From: Brevibacterium sp. JSBI002
GTDB lineage: Bacteria > Actinomycetota > Actinomycetes > Actinomycetales > Brevibacteriaceae
Direction of reading: 5' to 3'
DNA length: 64,000 nucleotides
Assembly: GCF_026013965.1 (NCBI RefSeq)
Contig: NZ_CP110341.1
Coordinates: 2,914,001-2,978,000 of the forward strand
Each line of letters opens with the position of its first letter. Within the stretch, counting starts at the first letter, position 1. The position numbers were made by a program, and so were the translations under genes. Below the pieces are notes generated by a model. The model was not told the origin of the DNA, did not search any database, and saw nothing but the letters and a program-made list of their open reading frames with translations. Below, in pieces: positions 18,873 to 27,933 of the stretch.

Positions 18873-18980
18873 ATGTTCGTCAGCTTCTTGGAGAAACTTT
18901 TGATTGTCTGGCCCTGGCACGCTCGAGCACTCGCTCGCGCACTTATCGGCAAGACTGCCACAGTCCGCCAACGCCCATGA
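18873..18980 (+). CDS. Candidate 35-residue basic peptide
   Basis: ATG at 18873 is preceded by GAGGAGAAC, a good ribosome site. The product begins MFVSFLEKLLIVWPWHARAL and ends TATVRQRP: an amphipathic hydrophobic/aromatic start and a basic end. No family recognised. The site quality and hairpin upstream make it a better candidate than most frames of this size. Confidence 0.4.
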   Translation: MFVSFLEKLLIVWPWHARALARALIGKTATVRQRP

Positions 18981-19140
18981 CTGCGCGATCATCGCATATG
19001 AATGCTTCCTAGCGCTCGTCATGAGTTGTAGTCCTGAAGGTGAGGTCGTATCGCACGGCAGGGGCAGGCACTACGAGGAACAACAGAATGCTATGACTGA
19101 CATATCGAAGTCGAATGCGAAGATGCAGCCAGCGACTGGC

Positions 19141-19182
19141 GACTCCTTTCGCCTCAGTGAAGACTCCTTTCGCCTCAGTGAA
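19141..19182. repeat. Exact 21-base tandem duplication with hairpin
   Basis: A 21-base unit beginning GACTCCTTTCGCC occupies 19141-19161 and again 19162-19182 without mismatch. TTCGCCTC (19169-19176) and GAGGCGAA (19183-19190) also form an eight-base stem around AGTGAA. The xdhC stop codon (19177-19175) lies within this hairpin. It may be a terminator for xdhC or a slippage product; the unit is 21 bases, so it stays in frame. Confidence 0.8.
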
Positions 19183-20314
19183 GAGGCGAATCTTCCCGTT
19201 CGTCGCTGAGGGGAACGACCTGCCGGCGGCCACCGCGTACAGCGAGGATCTCTGCGAGGATCGACACAGCCACCTCGGCGGGGGTGAACGTCTCCAGATG
19301 GAGACCGATCGGCGAATGCAACCGTGCCAGTGCTGGGCTCGCCACTCCCGCTTCGCGCAGCGCGGCGCGGCGGTCGCGGTCGCTGCGCCGCGAGCCCATC
19401 GCCCCGACGTAGGCCACGTCGAGGTCGAGTGCGACGGCCAGGGTGGGGATGTCGACCTTCGGGTCGTGGCTGAGGACGCAGATCATGCTCCGGGTGTCGA
19501 ACTCACCGGTGGCGGCCGCTTCGGTGAGAAATCGGTGCGGCCAGGCCCGAACCACCTCGGCGCCGGGAAACGATGTCTGGTCGGCGAAGGACGGACGGGG
19601 GTCGCAGACGGTAATGCGCAGTCCCAAGGGTCTGGCCGCTTCGACGAGGGCGAGACTGAAGGCGTTGGCTCCGACGACCAGCAGATGGGCCGGCTCGATG
19701 CGGGTCTCGACGAAGAGCTCGATCGGCTCGCTCCCGCCCTCCGGGGGCGCAAGGCGGATGCTGCCGGTGCGGCCGCTGCGGATAAAGGCCCCGACGCGCT
19801 GCGCGGCGGTCTCGACCACGGCTTCGGGCACCAGAGGATCGAGGCTGACAGCCAGAGCGTCGGTGCTCGGCCCCGTGCTCTCATCCACAGCGCTGGCCGA
19901 GACAGCTGCCGCTGGGGCACAGTCGTCATCGGCGGAAGGCAGGCGCATCACCACGGCTGTCGGTCCACTGTCCGATCGCAGACTGGGACAGCCTGAGCGG
20001 AAGGGCTGGATGAGCACGTCGATGCGGCCACCGCACATGAGTCCGACGGAAAAAGCATCCTCGTCGCTGTAGCCGAACTCCTGCACCGAGGCCTCGCCGG
20101 TGGCGAGCGCGTCCTGACACGCCTCGAGTACGGCTCCTTCCACACATCCCCCGGTGAGAGAGCCGACGATCCCTCCGGCGGCATCCACGAGCATCGATGT
20201 GCCGGCTGGGCGCGGAACCGATCCTTCGGTCGCGATGATCGTCGCGACGGCGACGTCCTGCGGCTCCTGCGAATCGAAGAGCCGCGTCACGGCAGCGGGA
20301 AGGACATCAAGCAT
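19175..20314 (-). CDS. xdhC: XdhC-family molybdenum-hydroxylase maturation factor
   Basis: 379 residues. The N-terminal XdhC/CoxI domain has VAVATIIATEGSVPRPAGTS and GGIVGSLTGGCVEGAV with its Cys. The C-terminal Rossmann domain has LLVVGANAFSLALVEAARPL, LSHDPKVDIPTLAVAL and YVGAMGSRRSDRDRR. These proteins (PaoD in E. coli) carry the MCD cofactor, take part in its sulfuration and insert it into the apoenzyme. Its client is presumably PaoABC 7.5 kb away. Confidence 0.88.
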   Translation of the reverse strand: MLDVLPAAVTRLFDSQEPQDVAVATIIATEGSVPRPAGTSMLVDAAGGIVGSLTGGCVEGAVLEACQDALATGEASVQEFGYSDEDAFSVGLMCGGRIDVLIQPFRSGCPSLRSDSGPTAVVMRLPSADDDCAPAAAVSASAVDESTGPSTDALAVSLDPLVPEAVVETAAQRVGAFIRSGRTGSIRLAPPEGGSEPIELFVETRIEPAHLLVVGANAFSLALVEAARPLGLRITVCDPRPSFADQTSFPGAEVVRAWPHRFLTEAAATGEFDTRSMICVLSHDPKVDIPTLAVALDLDVAYVGAMGSRRSDRDRRAALREAGVASPALARLHSPIGLHLETFTPAEVAVSILAEILAVRGGRRQVVPLSDEREDSPLH

Positions 20315-20368
20315 GGACCGAGACTATACCGTCGGGAACGTCAGCGACAGAGCCTTGACGCGAACGGA

Positions 20369-20779
20369 CTATTCCGGCAGTTCGTACGTCAGCCAGACAC
20401 GATGGGTGCCGTCGGCTTCGTTCCTCAGTCCGCCGGTCCCAGTGATCCCGGCCAGGTCTCCGGTGCCGCTCGACGGGATGATGACGAACGATTCGTTGTC
20501 CCGGTCCTCACCGGTGGTCGTCGCCGAATGGGTGAAGTTGAAGGTGCCCGTGCGTTCGTGCAGCTTCCCTGCGAACGACTCCATGGCGACATAGCCGCCG
20601 ACGTCGGTCGAATGGTCCACAGCGAAGGTGAACAACGTCGTCGAGTGCCCGCTGACTTCGCCGGTGAAATGCTTCTCCATCCGCGCGAGGCCGACCGGAG
20701 TGGCCGTGGTCGGCGTCTCCTCTCGCGGAAGACCGACGGGGGTGAACGTTTCGACGGTGAATTCTCCTGATGCGTCCAT
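20369..20779 (-). CDS. DUF3224-family protein
   Basis: 136 residues from ATG 20779. A beta-barrel-type single-domain protein: GEFTVETFTPV, RMEKHFTGEVSGHS, GGYVAMESFAGKLHERTGTF and a glycine-rich end (SGTGDLAGITGTGGL, HRVWLTYELPE), as in DUF3224 proteins. Function unknown for the family. Located between xdhC and the PLD gene, all leftward, with gaps too large to prove an operon. Confidence 0.8.
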   Translation of the reverse strand: MDASGEFTVETFTPVGLPREETPTTATPVGLARMEKHFTGEVSGHSTTLFTFAVDHSTDVGGYVAMESFAGKLHERTGTFNFTHSATTTGEDRDNESFVIIPSSGTGDLAGITGTGGLRNEADGTHRVWLTYELPE

Positions 20780-20882
20780 GCATCGGCCCTCTCTGCTGGC
20801 AGGTCCTCTCGTCCACGCTACCCTGAAAGTGATCGGGATGGGAGCGCACACGAAGACAGGTGCGAAGAGCGAGGAAATCTTC

Positions 20883-22139
20883 TCAGAGCCAGGGACGCAT
20901 CGGCACCAGGGCACGTTCGGCGAGTTTCGTCAGGCGACGACGGTTGAGCCAGTCCGAACCGAGTTCGACACAGTGTGTGGAGTCGCTGTCGAACACCTTC
21001 TCCATCTCGGCGGCGAACGCCCGGTCGATGACTTCGACATTCGTCTCGTAGTTGTAGGACAGTGACAGTCGATCGATGTTCGCCGTGCCCACCGTCGACC
21101 ATTCGCCGTCGACCGTCGCGACCTTCGAATGGATCATGCTCGCGGTGTAGAGCAGAACCGTGACCTTCGAATTGATCATCTGCTCGAAGAATCCTCGGGA
21201 GAGCCAATCGCCTAGGATGTGGTTCGACTCCTGCGGGACCATAACGCGCACATCCACGCCGCGCTCGGCCGCCTCGATGAGAGAGCGCAGCAGCTGTTGA
21301 TCGGGGATGAAATAGGGAGTGGTCAGCCAGATCCGCTTCCGCGCACGGGCGAAGGCGTTGAGATACATGCTGCGAATCGGATAGACGAGGTGGATCGGGA
21401 GGTTCGCTGAGACCCGCAGCTTCGACTCCCAAGCGGCGGGCGGAACCCAGGCGATCTGTTCGCCGGTGTCGTGGAATTCGTTCCACCCTTCCGCGATGGT
21501 CTGTCGCAGGCCCCAGGTCCCGGGACCGACCGATCGCAGATGGGTATCGCGCCAGTGCCGGGCGTAGAGAGAGCCGATGTTGAACCCGCCGACGAAGGCC
21601 ACATCGTCATCGATGACGAGGATCTTCGAATGGTTGAATCCCGAATGACGCAGAGGTCCTCTCCAGAACTTACGCCTCAGAGTCGGCATCCGGAGCACGT
21701 GGATGTCCGCCGAGAGCTGACGGTAGAAGGAGATGGGCACCGACAGGTTGGCGAAGCCGTCGTAGATGAGATGGATCTCCACACCGCGGGCAGAGGCGGC
21801 GTTGAACGCGTTGATGAATCGCTGCCCCACCTCGTCGTTCTTCCAGATGAACGTCTCCATGAGGATCGATTCACGTGCAGAACCGATCGCATCGAGCATG
21901 TCCTCGTAGAGAGTGGCGCCATCGGTGTAGATGTCGAGTTGTGACTGTTCGACCGTCGAACTGAACGTTCCCGGTCGCGGCGCGGGGCGCGACTTCCGCC
22001 CTCGTTTCTGGACGAGGTCGACAGCCATCGAGACGGCGACGGTCGCCGGCACCGCACTGACGAGGCCGGCGACCGCCCAGGGCACGATTCGCCGCAGACT
22101 GTCGGCTTGGCGGAGGGCAGGATTTCTCAGAGGAGACAT
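20883..22139 (-). CDS. Cardiolipin synthase-like phospholipase D enzyme
   Basis: 418 residues. An N-terminal membrane anchor (IVPWAVAGLVSAVPATVAVS) precedes two PLD domains, each with an HKD motif: HSKILVIDDDVAFVGGFN around residue 178 and HSKVATVDGEWSTVGTAN around residue 336. This two-HKD layout is that of cardiolipin synthases, which join two phosphatidylglycerols at the membrane. Only one anchor helix is seen, so a related PLD phosphotransferase cannot be excluded. No good ribosome site precedes the ATG. Confidence 0.85.
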   Translation of the reverse strand: MSPLRNPALRQADSLRRIVPWAVAGLVSAVPATVAVSMAVDLVQKRGRKSRPAPRPGTFSSTVEQSQLDIYTDGATLYEDMLDAIGSARESILMETFIWKNDEVGQRFINAFNAASARGVEIHLIYDGFANLSVPISFYRQLSADIHVLRMPTLRRKFWRGPLRHSGFNHSKILVIDDDVAFVGGFNIGSLYARHWRDTHLRSVGPGTWGLRQTIAEGWNEFHDTGEQIAWVPPAAWESKLRVSANLPIHLVYPIRSMYLNAFARARKRIWLTTPYFIPDQQLLRSLIEAAERGVDVRVMVPQESNHILGDWLSRGFFEQMINSKVTVLLYTASMIHSKVATVDGEWSTVGTANIDRLSLSYNYETNVEVIDRAFAAEMEKVFDSDSTHCVELGSDWLNRRRLTKLAERALVPMRPWL

Positions 22140-22175
22140 CCGCTCACTCTATCTTGTCCGTCCTCTCCGCCTGTC

Positions 22176-22319
22176 TCAGCCGAAGATGCTCACTCCCCCG
22201 GGCCCGACGAGGCAACCGACGACGATGAGTACGACTCCCCAGAGAATCTGTTTCCTGAAGATGGCGAAGATTCCTGAGATGACGAGGATCGCTGCGAGGA
22301 TCCAGAGAATGACTGCCAT
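22176..22319 (-). CDS. Tiny two-helix membrane protein
   Basis: 47 residues: two hydrophobic helices (AVILWILAAILVISGIFAIF and WGVVLIVVGCLVG) ending GPGGVSIFG. GGAG lies eight bases before the ATG. The GPGG-ended form is a common small membrane protein type in actinobacteria; function unknown. It sits upstream of the PLD gene on the same strand. Confidence 0.65.
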   Translation of the reverse strand: MAVILWILAAILVISGIFAIFRKQILWGVVLIVVGCLVGPGGVSIFG

Positions 22320-22585
22320 GGGTAGTACTCCTTCATTCGGTGATTGCGAAAGCTGCTTACCGGCAACCGGTTCGCCTTCGAACCGCCAATCTAACACCGC
22401 TGCGCTGCACTGACGGAATCGGTAGCCGGACGGTGGTGCCTCACCAGTAGGTCCGGAGGTGATCACTACGGGTGACGTCCAACGCGAATCAACTGAGTGC
22501 CTCCGGCGGCCGAAAGTCGCCCCCGACCCGCTGCAGATCGCCAAGGGGTCTAGCCAGTGTTCGAAACCTGCGTTTCAATGGGGTC

Positions 22586-23461
22586 ATGAGAGCTATCTGG
22601 ACCGGATCCATCGCCTTCGGCCTCGTGAATGTGCCCGTGAAGCTGTATTCGGCCACGGAGAACCACGACGTGAGAATGCACCAGGTCCACGCGAAGGACG
22701 GCGGGCGGATCCGCAATCAGCATCGGTGCGAGAACTGCGGGAAGACCGTCGAGTACGACGACATCGACAAGGCCCATGACGACGGCGAGCATCGCGTCGT
22801 CCTCACCGACGAAGACCTCGAGGCCCTTCCCGCAGAGGACAACGACGACATCGACGTCCTCCAGTTCGTGCCCAGTGACGAAATCGACCCCATCATGCTG
22901 GAGAAGTCCTATTTCCTCGAGCCGACGTCGAAGACGCCGAAAGCCTACCTTTTGCTGCGCCAGACGCTTGAGGACACGGAGCGGACCGCGATCGTCAAAC
23001 TCACCCTGCGCACCAGGACGCGCCTGGCCGTGTTGCGAGTGTGCGGAAAAGTCCTCATGATTCAGACCCTGCGCTGGGCCGATGAGATCCGTGACGTCGA
23101 CTTCAAGGGCGTGAACTCGAAGGCGAAGATTTCGGACAAAGAGCTCGAGATGTCAAAGAAGCTCGTGGAATCGTATTCCGAGGACTTCACCCCCGAGGAG
23201 TTCAGCGACGACTACCAGGTCGAACTGCGCAAACTCATCGACGCGAAGATCGAATCGGGAGAGAGTTTCGATGTGGAGAAGACCTTCGCCGAGGACGACG
23301 CCGAGGAGGACTCCGGAGGCGACGTCATCGACCTTATGGAGGCCCTGCGGAAGTCCGTGGACAGTTCTCGATCATCGAAGCAGGGAACCTCAGGCAAGAA
23401 GTCGAGCGCAAAGAAGACCTCATCGAAGAAGTCGTCAGCCGCGAAGAAACGCACCGGATGA
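22586..23461 (+). CDS. ku: Ku protein for non-homologous end joining
   Basis: 291 residues from ATG 22586. The N-terminus MRAIWTGSIAFGLVNVPVKL is diagnostic, followed by CENCGKTVEYDDIDK-type residues (RCENCGKTVEYDD), FLEPTSKTPKAYLLLRQTL and the basic tail of lysine/serine repeats (KSSAKKTSSKKSSAAKKR). It forms a homodimeric ring on DNA ends and recruits LigD; the lysine tail probably threads or slides on DNA. The ribosome site is weak. Confidence 0.95.
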   Translation: MRAIWTGSIAFGLVNVPVKLYSATENHDVRMHQVHAKDGGRIRNQHRCENCGKTVEYDDIDKAHDDGEHRVVLTDEDLEALPAEDNDDIDVLQFVPSDEIDPIMLEKSYFLEPTSKTPKAYLLLRQTLEDTERTAIVKLTLRTRTRLAVLRVCGKVLMIQTLRWADEIRDVDFKGVNSKAKISDKELEMSKKLVESYSEDFTPEEFSDDYQVELRKLIDAKIESGESFDVEKTFAEDDAEEDSGGDVIDLMEALRKSVDSSRSSKQGTSGKKSSAKKTSSKKSSAAKKRTG

Positions 23462-23579
23462 GGAGACTCTCACGAGGAAGCTGCAGGAGGATACCCCGTG
23501 CATCCGTCCAGAGACTCCCCGCAGAGACACCACCAGTCTGACCGAAACTGCGAACCGACCACGAAGGAGCTGTTCCACT

Positions 23580-23996
23580 GTGCCGAAGACGACGAAGACA
23601 GGAAAGCCGAAGGAGAGCGAGCTGCCCTCGACGCTGGAGAAGTCGAGCAAGAAGGCACAGCGGACCTTCGCGAAGGCCTACGACTCGGCCATCGACGAAT
23701 ACGGGGACGAGAAGCGCGCCCACCAGGTCGCCTACGCCGCCCTCAAACACAGCTATGAGAAGGTCGGCGACAAGTGGGAGGCGAAGGACTCCTCCGGCCC
23801 GTCAGATACTCAAAGCTCCGGCGGCAAGAACACCGACCGCCCGACCGCGGGCGGAGTCGACGCGAACGCCTCGAAGGATCACCTTTACGAACAGGCGAAG
23901 AAGCTCGACATCTCGGGACGCTCGTCGATGACGAAGAAGGAACTGATCGACGCGCTCGAGAAGGAGAGCAAGCGGAAGACGAAGCAGAATTCCTGA
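23580..23996 (+). CDS. ChaB-domain protein with Rho-N/SAP-like tail
   Basis: 138 residues from a GTG at 23580 with AAGGAG upstream. The N-terminal half matches ChaB: LPSTLEKSSKKAQRTFAKAY, DEKRAHQVAYAALKHSYEKV. The C-terminal 45 residues (LYEQAKKLDISGRSSMTKKE, LIDALEKE) are a Rho_N/SAP-like helical module that can bind nucleic acid. A Ser/Gly/Thr linker joins them. It directly follows ku, so a DNA-end or nucleoid role is plausible but not shown. Confidence 0.8.
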   Translation: MPKTTKTGKPKESELPSTLEKSSKKAQRTFAKAYDSAIDEYGDEKRAHQVAYAALKHSYEKVGDKWEAKDSSGPSDTQSSGGKNTDRPTAGGVDANASKDHLYEQAKKLDISGRSSMTKKELIDALEKESKRKTKQNS

Positions 23997-24057
23997 CACC
24001 GCCCCGAAGCGGCGAAACCGAAGCGGAAACGACCGCCAACGATAAAGGAGGAAGACG

Positions 24058-24951
24058 ATGAGCGACCAGCTGACCTTCCAGGACCCCACCACCCGCTTTC
24101 CCGACATCACGCCGCCGAAGCAGGATCAACCCGAACCGGGCCTCGACGCGGAACTCATCCCCGGCACAGATCGCGGTGAGGACAGCTACACCGGCACAGG
24201 CAGGCTCCGCGGCCGCAGGGCACTCATCACCGGCTCGGACTCCGGCATCGGAGCCGCGGTTGCGATCGCCTTCGCCCGAGAGGGAGCCGACGTCGCCCTG
24301 TCCTATCTGCCCGCCGAGGACGAAGACGCCCAGCACGTATGCGAGATCATCCGAGGCGCCGGCCGCAAGGCCGTGCCTCTCCCGGGAGACCTGTCCGATC
24401 CCGAGTACTGCCGCGAAGTGGTCCGCCGGGCGGCAGAAGAACTGGGCGGACTCGACGCTCTGGTCAACAACGCCGGCCGACAGATCGCCGTCGAAGACAT
24501 CGCCGACCTCACGGACGAGCAGTGGGAGAACACGTTCCGGACGAACATCCACGCAATGTTCCGGGTCTCCCAAGCCGCGCTCGAGTACCTCGAGCCCGGA
24601 TCGACGATCGTCAACAGCACCTCCGTGCAAGCGTATTCGCCGTCCGCCCACCTCATCGACTATGCGTCGACGAAAGCGGCAATCAACAACTTCACGAAGG
24701 GGCTGGCAACTCAGCTGGCACCGAAGGGCATCCGAGTGAATTCCGTGGCACCGGGGCCGATCTGGACCCCGCTGCAGGTCTCGGACGGGCAGCCGAAGGA
24801 CGCCCTGCCGTACTTCGGCAAGAACACTCCGCTGGGACGGGCAGGGCAGCCGACCGAGCTCGCACCCGCGTACGTCTTCCTGACCTCGTCGGAGTCGAGC
24901 TATGTCATCGGTGAGACCCTCAATGTCAACGGCGGCCAGCCCACCCCGTGA
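24058..24951 (+). CDS. SDR oxidoreductase (glucose/ribitol dehydrogenase-like)
   Basis: 297 residues, ribosome site AAAGGAGGAAGACG before the ATG. NAD(P)-binding ALITGSDSGIGAAVAIAFAR, LVNNAG, catalytic Ser in NSTSVQAYSPS and Y-x-x-x-K in YASTKAAI. The ~45-residue N-terminal extension (TRFPDITPPKQDQPEPGLD) is typical of the YghA/YhdF/GspA stress-induced subgroup. Substrate unknown. Confidence 0.88.
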   Translation: MSDQLTFQDPTTRFPDITPPKQDQPEPGLDAELIPGTDRGEDSYTGTGRLRGRRALITGSDSGIGAAVAIAFAREGADVALSYLPAEDEDAQHVCEIIRGAGRKAVPLPGDLSDPEYCREVVRRAAEELGGLDALVNNAGRQIAVEDIADLTDEQWENTFRTNIHAMFRVSQAALEYLEPGSTIVNSTSVQAYSPSAHLIDYASTKAAINNFTKGLATQLAPKGIRVNSVAPGPIWTPLQVSDGQPKDALPYFGKNTPLGRAGQPTELAPAYVFLTSSESSYVIGETLNVNGGQPTP

Positions 24952-25016
24952 GCAATCGCTCCAGGGACGATCGTCGAAACGGTGGGACCGGAGGCGAGAG
25001 GAGCGCCGTCTTGATC

Positions 25017-25592
25017 CTAGGCCCTGTCCTGACCCGGTCGGCTGAACCCGTCATCAGCCAGCACGCCCTGCGGGCGGTCGGCTTCGGTCATGGCAGAGAG
25101 GAACCGCAGCACAGTCGCACGCTCCCGGCTGTTCAGGGCCGCGATCGCCTCGAAGCGACGGGCATGCTGGCGACCCACCGACTCGTGCGCTGCCTGCGCG
25201 GTCTCCTCTGTCACCTCGATGCTGGTGGTGCGCCTGTCGTGGGGGTGGGGAACCCGGATCAGGTGCCCACCGGCGACGAGGCGATCGACGAGCTTCGTCG
25301 TCGAGGCGCTGGAGATTCCGACGGCAGCAGCGATGTCCTTGGGAGTGACGACGAGCCCCTGCCGCTGCGCGCGGACGAGCAGGCGGATGGTGCGCATATC
25401 ACTGTCGTTGAGCTGCATATACCGCCGCGACGCCTCGGCGAGGACGCGTTCGGCCTCATGCCACTGCCGCAGGGCCTCCATCAGCGCGGTGCACTCCGCG
25501 ATCTCGGATTCGGACAGGGCCGAACGATCGGAGAACTCCGATTCGGTCGAGAAGTAGGTCAGCCCAGCTGCCTTCGAGTCTGCGGACGGCAC
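25017..25592 (-). CDS. MarR-family regulator next to carotenoid genes (CrtR-like)
   Basis: 191 residues from GTG 25592. The winged HTH reads LVVTPKDIAAAVGISSASTT, KLVDRLVAGGHLIRVPHP, HDRRTTSIEVTEE. It diverges from crtE with 53 bases between. In Corynebacterium a MarR-type repressor, CrtR, is likewise divergent from crtE and controls carotenoid synthesis, so the same role is likely. A 25-residue N-terminal extension is unlike short MarR proteins. Confidence 0.82.
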   Translation of the reverse strand: MPSADSKAAGLTYFSTESEFSDRSALSESEIAECTALMEALRQWHEAERVLAEASRRYMQLNDSDMRTIRLLVRAQRQGLVVTPKDIAAAVGISSASTTKLVDRLVAGGHLIRVPHPHDRRTTSIEVTEETAQAAHESVGRQHARRFEAIAALNSRERATVLRFLSAMTEADRPQGVLADDGFSRPGQDRA

Positions 25593-25645
25593 GCTGACAG
25601 CATACCGCTGACGTGTTAGATTGAACTCTCGCCTGGCTAAAGAAA

Positions 25646-26686
25646 TTGGAGAGCGTCCTGACCGTCGAATCCCGCCTCGTCGAAGTCCTCGCCGCTGCTC
25701 GGCGACGCTCTCGAATCCGCACTCAGCAGTATGCGCAGCTCTGGGAAGCGCTGTCGAGGATGGCGTTGGGCGGAAAGATGATCAGGCCCCGCCTGCTCAT
25801 CGATGCCCATGAGGATCTCGCAGGGACGGCGACGTCGGCCGCGATCGACGCCGCCGGCGCGATGCAGCTGCTGCACATCGGCCTGATCATCCACGATGAT
25901 GTCATCGACAACGACACCGTGCGTCGAGGGGAGATGAACATCACCGGTCAGTTCTCCTCCGAGGCCATGCTCCTCGGTGCCACGAGCGCCGCAGCGCAGA
26001 CCTGGGGAACCTCCTCGTCCCTGCTCGCTGGTGACCTCATGCTCAACGAGGCCCAGTCCCTCCTGGCGCGCCTCGACCTCGACGCCCCGCGTCGGCTCGC
26101 CGTGCTCGACATCTACGATGAGACGATCGCGGAGAGCGTCGCCGGAGAACAGTCCGACGTGTGGCTGAGCCTCCACCTCGACGAGGCCGACTCCGGTGAC
26201 GTGCTCACGATGATCGGATGCAAGACCGCCGCCTACTCGTTCGAAGCCCCGCTGGCCATCGCCGCTGTCCTCGCCGGAAGCGATGCCAGCCTGGTCGAGC
26301 GGCTGCGCGCCATCGGCCGCCGCATCGGCATCGTCTACCAGCTCAGAGACGATGTCCTCGGAGTCTTCGGCGATGAGCAGGAGACCGGCAAATCCGTACT
26401 CGGCGACCTCCGCGAAGGCAAGGAGACCCTGCTCGTCAACACGGCTCGAGCCCATTCGGCCTGGTCCCAGGTCGCCCATCTCTTCGGCGACCGGGGCCTC
26501 GACGCCGAGGGTGGCCTCCGGCTGCGGCAGGTCATCGAGGAGACCGGGGCGAGGGCGTACGTCGAATCGATGATCGCCGAGCACTGCGAGACCATCGCCG
26601 GGCTCATCGCCGAGGCGGAGCTTCCGCAGGCGCTTGCGGGCAGACTCGCGGACCTCACGTCCGCCTGCAGTCTGAGGTGCGCATGA
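25646..26686 (+). CDS. crtE: Geranylgeranyl diphosphate synthase
   Basis: 346 residues. First aspartate-rich motif in LIIHDDVIDNDTVRRGEMN, second in YQLRDDVLGVFGD; GGKMIRPRLLID carries the substrate-binding K/R region. All-alpha trans-prenyltransferase, making the C20 precursor of phytoene. The only nearby start is TTG 25646 with a poor ribosome site; a start slightly downstream is possible. First gene of crtE-P450-crtYc-crtYd-crtU, each overlapping the next by four bases. Confidence 0.9.
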   Translation: MESVLTVESRLVEVLAAARRRSRIRTQQYAQLWEALSRMALGGKMIRPRLLIDAHEDLAGTATSAAIDAAGAMQLLHIGLIIHDDVIDNDTVRRGEMNITGQFSSEAMLLGATSAAAQTWGTSSSLLAGDLMLNEAQSLLARLDLDAPRRLAVLDIYDETIAESVAGEQSDVWLSLHLDEADSGDVLTMIGCKTAAYSFEAPLAIAAVLAGSDASLVERLRAIGRRIGIVYQLRDDVLGVFGDEQETGKSVLGDLREGKETLLVNTARAHSAWSQVAHLFGDRGLDAEGGLRLRQVIEETGARAYVESMIAEHCETIAGLIAEAELPQALAGRLADLTSACSLRCA

Positions 26687-27933
26687 GCGGGGCCGATCGG
26701 TGCCGGCCGAGCCGACGGGCGGTGCCCGGCGATGAGCCGGCCGGTCCCCCGGTCGAGCAGGTGCTTCTCGATCACGGTCCCGACCTTTGGCGCATCCGCT
26801 CCTTCGACGCCGCCCGCCAGGTGCTGCGGGCCCGACACCTTACGAAGCAGGCCGGATTCACCGCAGAGCGGATCCCACGCGGCGTCTTCCGCCGACACCC
26901 GATCCTCATATCCGACGGGGAGCCCCATGACTTGCAGCGCCGAGAGCTCGCCCGCTTCTTCGCCCCCGCTGTGATCGCCGACAGGTACGGCGAGCGCATC
27001 GATGCTCTCGCGCAGGACACGGTCGACCGGATTGCCGCGGCCGGCCGGTGCCGTCTCGACGAGGTGGCTCTGCACTTCTCCGTGGCCGTGACCTCCGAAG
27101 TCGTGGGACTGACCGAATCCCCCATCGTGGGCATGTCGCGGCGGCTCGAGGGATTCTTCACCCAGCCGCCGGTCGACCTCACCGCCCCCGGTTGGGGACG
27201 GACCCGGAAGCAGTGGCTGCAGGCTGCGATCAACGGTCTTGTCCCGATCGCTCGGTTCTATCTCGCCGACGTTCGTCCGGCGATCCGGGCCCGGCGCCGC
27301 AGGCAGCGCGATGACGTCCTGTCCCATCTCATCGGGACCGGACACAGCACGTCGGACATGCTCGTTGAGTGCGTCACCTACGGCACAGCCGGGATGGTCA
27401 CCACCCGCGAATTCATCACTATGGCGTGCTGGCATCTGCTCTCAGATGACGAACTCGGGGCGGAGTACCTCGCAGCCGACCAGTCGCGGCGGTTGGAGAT
27501 CCTCGAGGAGATCATTCGTCTCGAACCCGTCGTCGGCCACCTGTTCCGACGCGCGCAGACCGACATCGAGGTGACGGCACCGGATCGCACCGTGACGATC
27601 CCTGCCGGGGACCTCATCGACGTCTGCGTCCGCGCGACTAACACCGATGAAGAGGCGATGGGGCCCGAGGGGCATTCCCTGTGCCCCATGCGACACACCA
27701 CCGGAGCCGTCCCGGCCGTCGGCATGAGCTTCAGCGACGGGGCGCACAAGTGCCCGGGGCAGTCGCTGGCGCTGTTCGAGACCGATGCGCTCGTCCACCG
27801 CCTGCTTCGCCGCGGACCGCGACTGGTTGCCGAACCGGAGATCGGCTGGGACAGCGTCATCTCTGGCTATCGGCTGCGCGGATTCCAACTGGCCTTCGAC
27901 GAGGGCTCCTGCCCGGAGAGGAGACTGTCGTGA
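26683..27933 (+). CDS. Cytochrome P450, probable carotenoid ring hydroxylase
   Basis: 416 residues, starting at ATG 26683 over the crtE stop. The haem-binding FSDGAHKCPGQSLALFE holds the axial Cys, EEIIRLEP the ExxR, and GMVTTREFITMACWHLL is the I helix with the TT pair. A P450 in the same position in the Brevibacterium carotenoid locus is associated with hydroxylated isorenieratene (3,3'-dihydroxyisorenieratene); that role is inferred from position and class. Soluble, no membrane anchor. Confidence 0.88.
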   Translation: MSGADRCRPSRRAVPGDEPAGPPVEQVLLDHGPDLWRIRSFDAARQVLRARHLTKQAGFTAERIPRGVFRRHPILISDGEPHDLQRRELARFFAPAVIADRYGERIDALAQDTVDRIAAAGRCRLDEVALHFSVAVTSEVVGLTESPIVGMSRRLEGFFTQPPVDLTAPGWGRTRKQWLQAAINGLVPIARFYLADVRPAIRARRRRQRDDVLSHLIGTGHSTSDMLVECVTYGTAGMVTTREFITMACWHLLSDDELGAEYLAADQSRRLEILEEIIRLEPVVGHLFRRAQTDIEVTAPDRTVTIPAGDLIDVCVRATNTDEEAMGPEGHSLCPMRHTTGAVPAVGMSFSDGAHKCPGQSLALFETDALVHRLLRRGPRLVAEPEIGWDSVISGYRLRGFQLAFDEGSCPERRLS

